A stretch of 5,753 nucleotides of DNA from UBA7236 sp035439505 (lineage in GTDB: Bacteria; Bacteroidota; Bacteroidia; Chitinophagales; BACL12), in NCBI GenBank assembly GCA_035439505.1, contig DAORKJ010000158.1:1-5753 (forward strand), read 5' to 3'. The notes under the pieces are model-generated. The model saw only the letters and a list, made by a program, of their open reading frames with translations, was not told where the DNA came from and did not search any database. Shown here piece by piece: positions 5,650 through 5,753 of the stretch. The position numbers and the translations under genes are program-made. The stretch's first letter is position 1; each line of letters begins with the position of its first letter.

Positions 5650-5753
5650 TAAAATGGAAGGTATAATAGTAGTCCGAAATTTACAAATACTTGATGAGGT
5701 TGGTTGAAAAAAGATGGATGTGGTGCGTGTGATTTGACCAATATGCCGCCCTG

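Noticed and set aside
5661..5670. TATTATAC (- strand) as a sigma70-type -10 box for the kinase
   Set aside because: The organism appears to be a member of the Bacteroidota, whose housekeeping promoters use TAnnTTTG, and no matching upstream element is found. The hexamer is easily explained by AT-richness.

Overview
The window comes from a member of the Bacteroidota, probably an uncultured or lightly characterised one. Four things point there. The DNA is AT-rich. Gene starts lack clear Shine-Dalgarno sequences and have A/T-rich leaders. One promoter matches the Bacteroidota TTG / TAnnTTTG consensus almost perfectly. The gene set also fits: a YbeY with an H-x3-H-x5-D metal motif, and a periplasmic-TPR HisKA_3 sensor kinase paired with a NarL/LuxR-type regulator.

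Layout, left to right. Bases 1-210 hold the C-terminal 69 codons of ybeY (rRNA-processing endoribonuclease) on the + strand. Bases 211-688 form a non-coding region between convergent genes. It is filled with repeats: two copies of a 108-bp module, two identical copies of a 40-bp element, and a degenerate tandem array with a strict 8-bp period (consensus RGYACATY). The array runs up to and into the stop codon of the next gene. Everything to the right is on the - strand. In transcription order (from high coordinates to low) it is: a TPR sensor histidine kinase (5649-4027), its response regulator (4030-3386, joined by an ATGA overlap), a possible hairpin terminator (3360-3341), a good Bacteroidota promoter (3319-3289), an exported ankyrin-repeat protein (3270-2614), an exported protein of unknown function with a DUF3108/TapB-like tail (2574-1450), and an exported possible outer-membrane barrel protein (1369-689). 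Bases 5650-5753 hold no recognisable gene.

How the genes may work together. The kinase and regulator clearly form a two-component system. The kinase senses through a cysteine-rich periplasmic TPR domain, and the regulator acts through a LuxR-type HTH. The three genes downstream all encode exported proteins and run in the same direction. They could be a cell-envelope module controlled by the kinase and regulator, but their own promoter and the hairpin between them and the regulator show they are at least partly a separate transcription unit. No mobile element, CRISPR array, defence system or RNA gene was recognised. The most unusual feature is the octamer-repeat region, followed by the uncharacterised exported trio.
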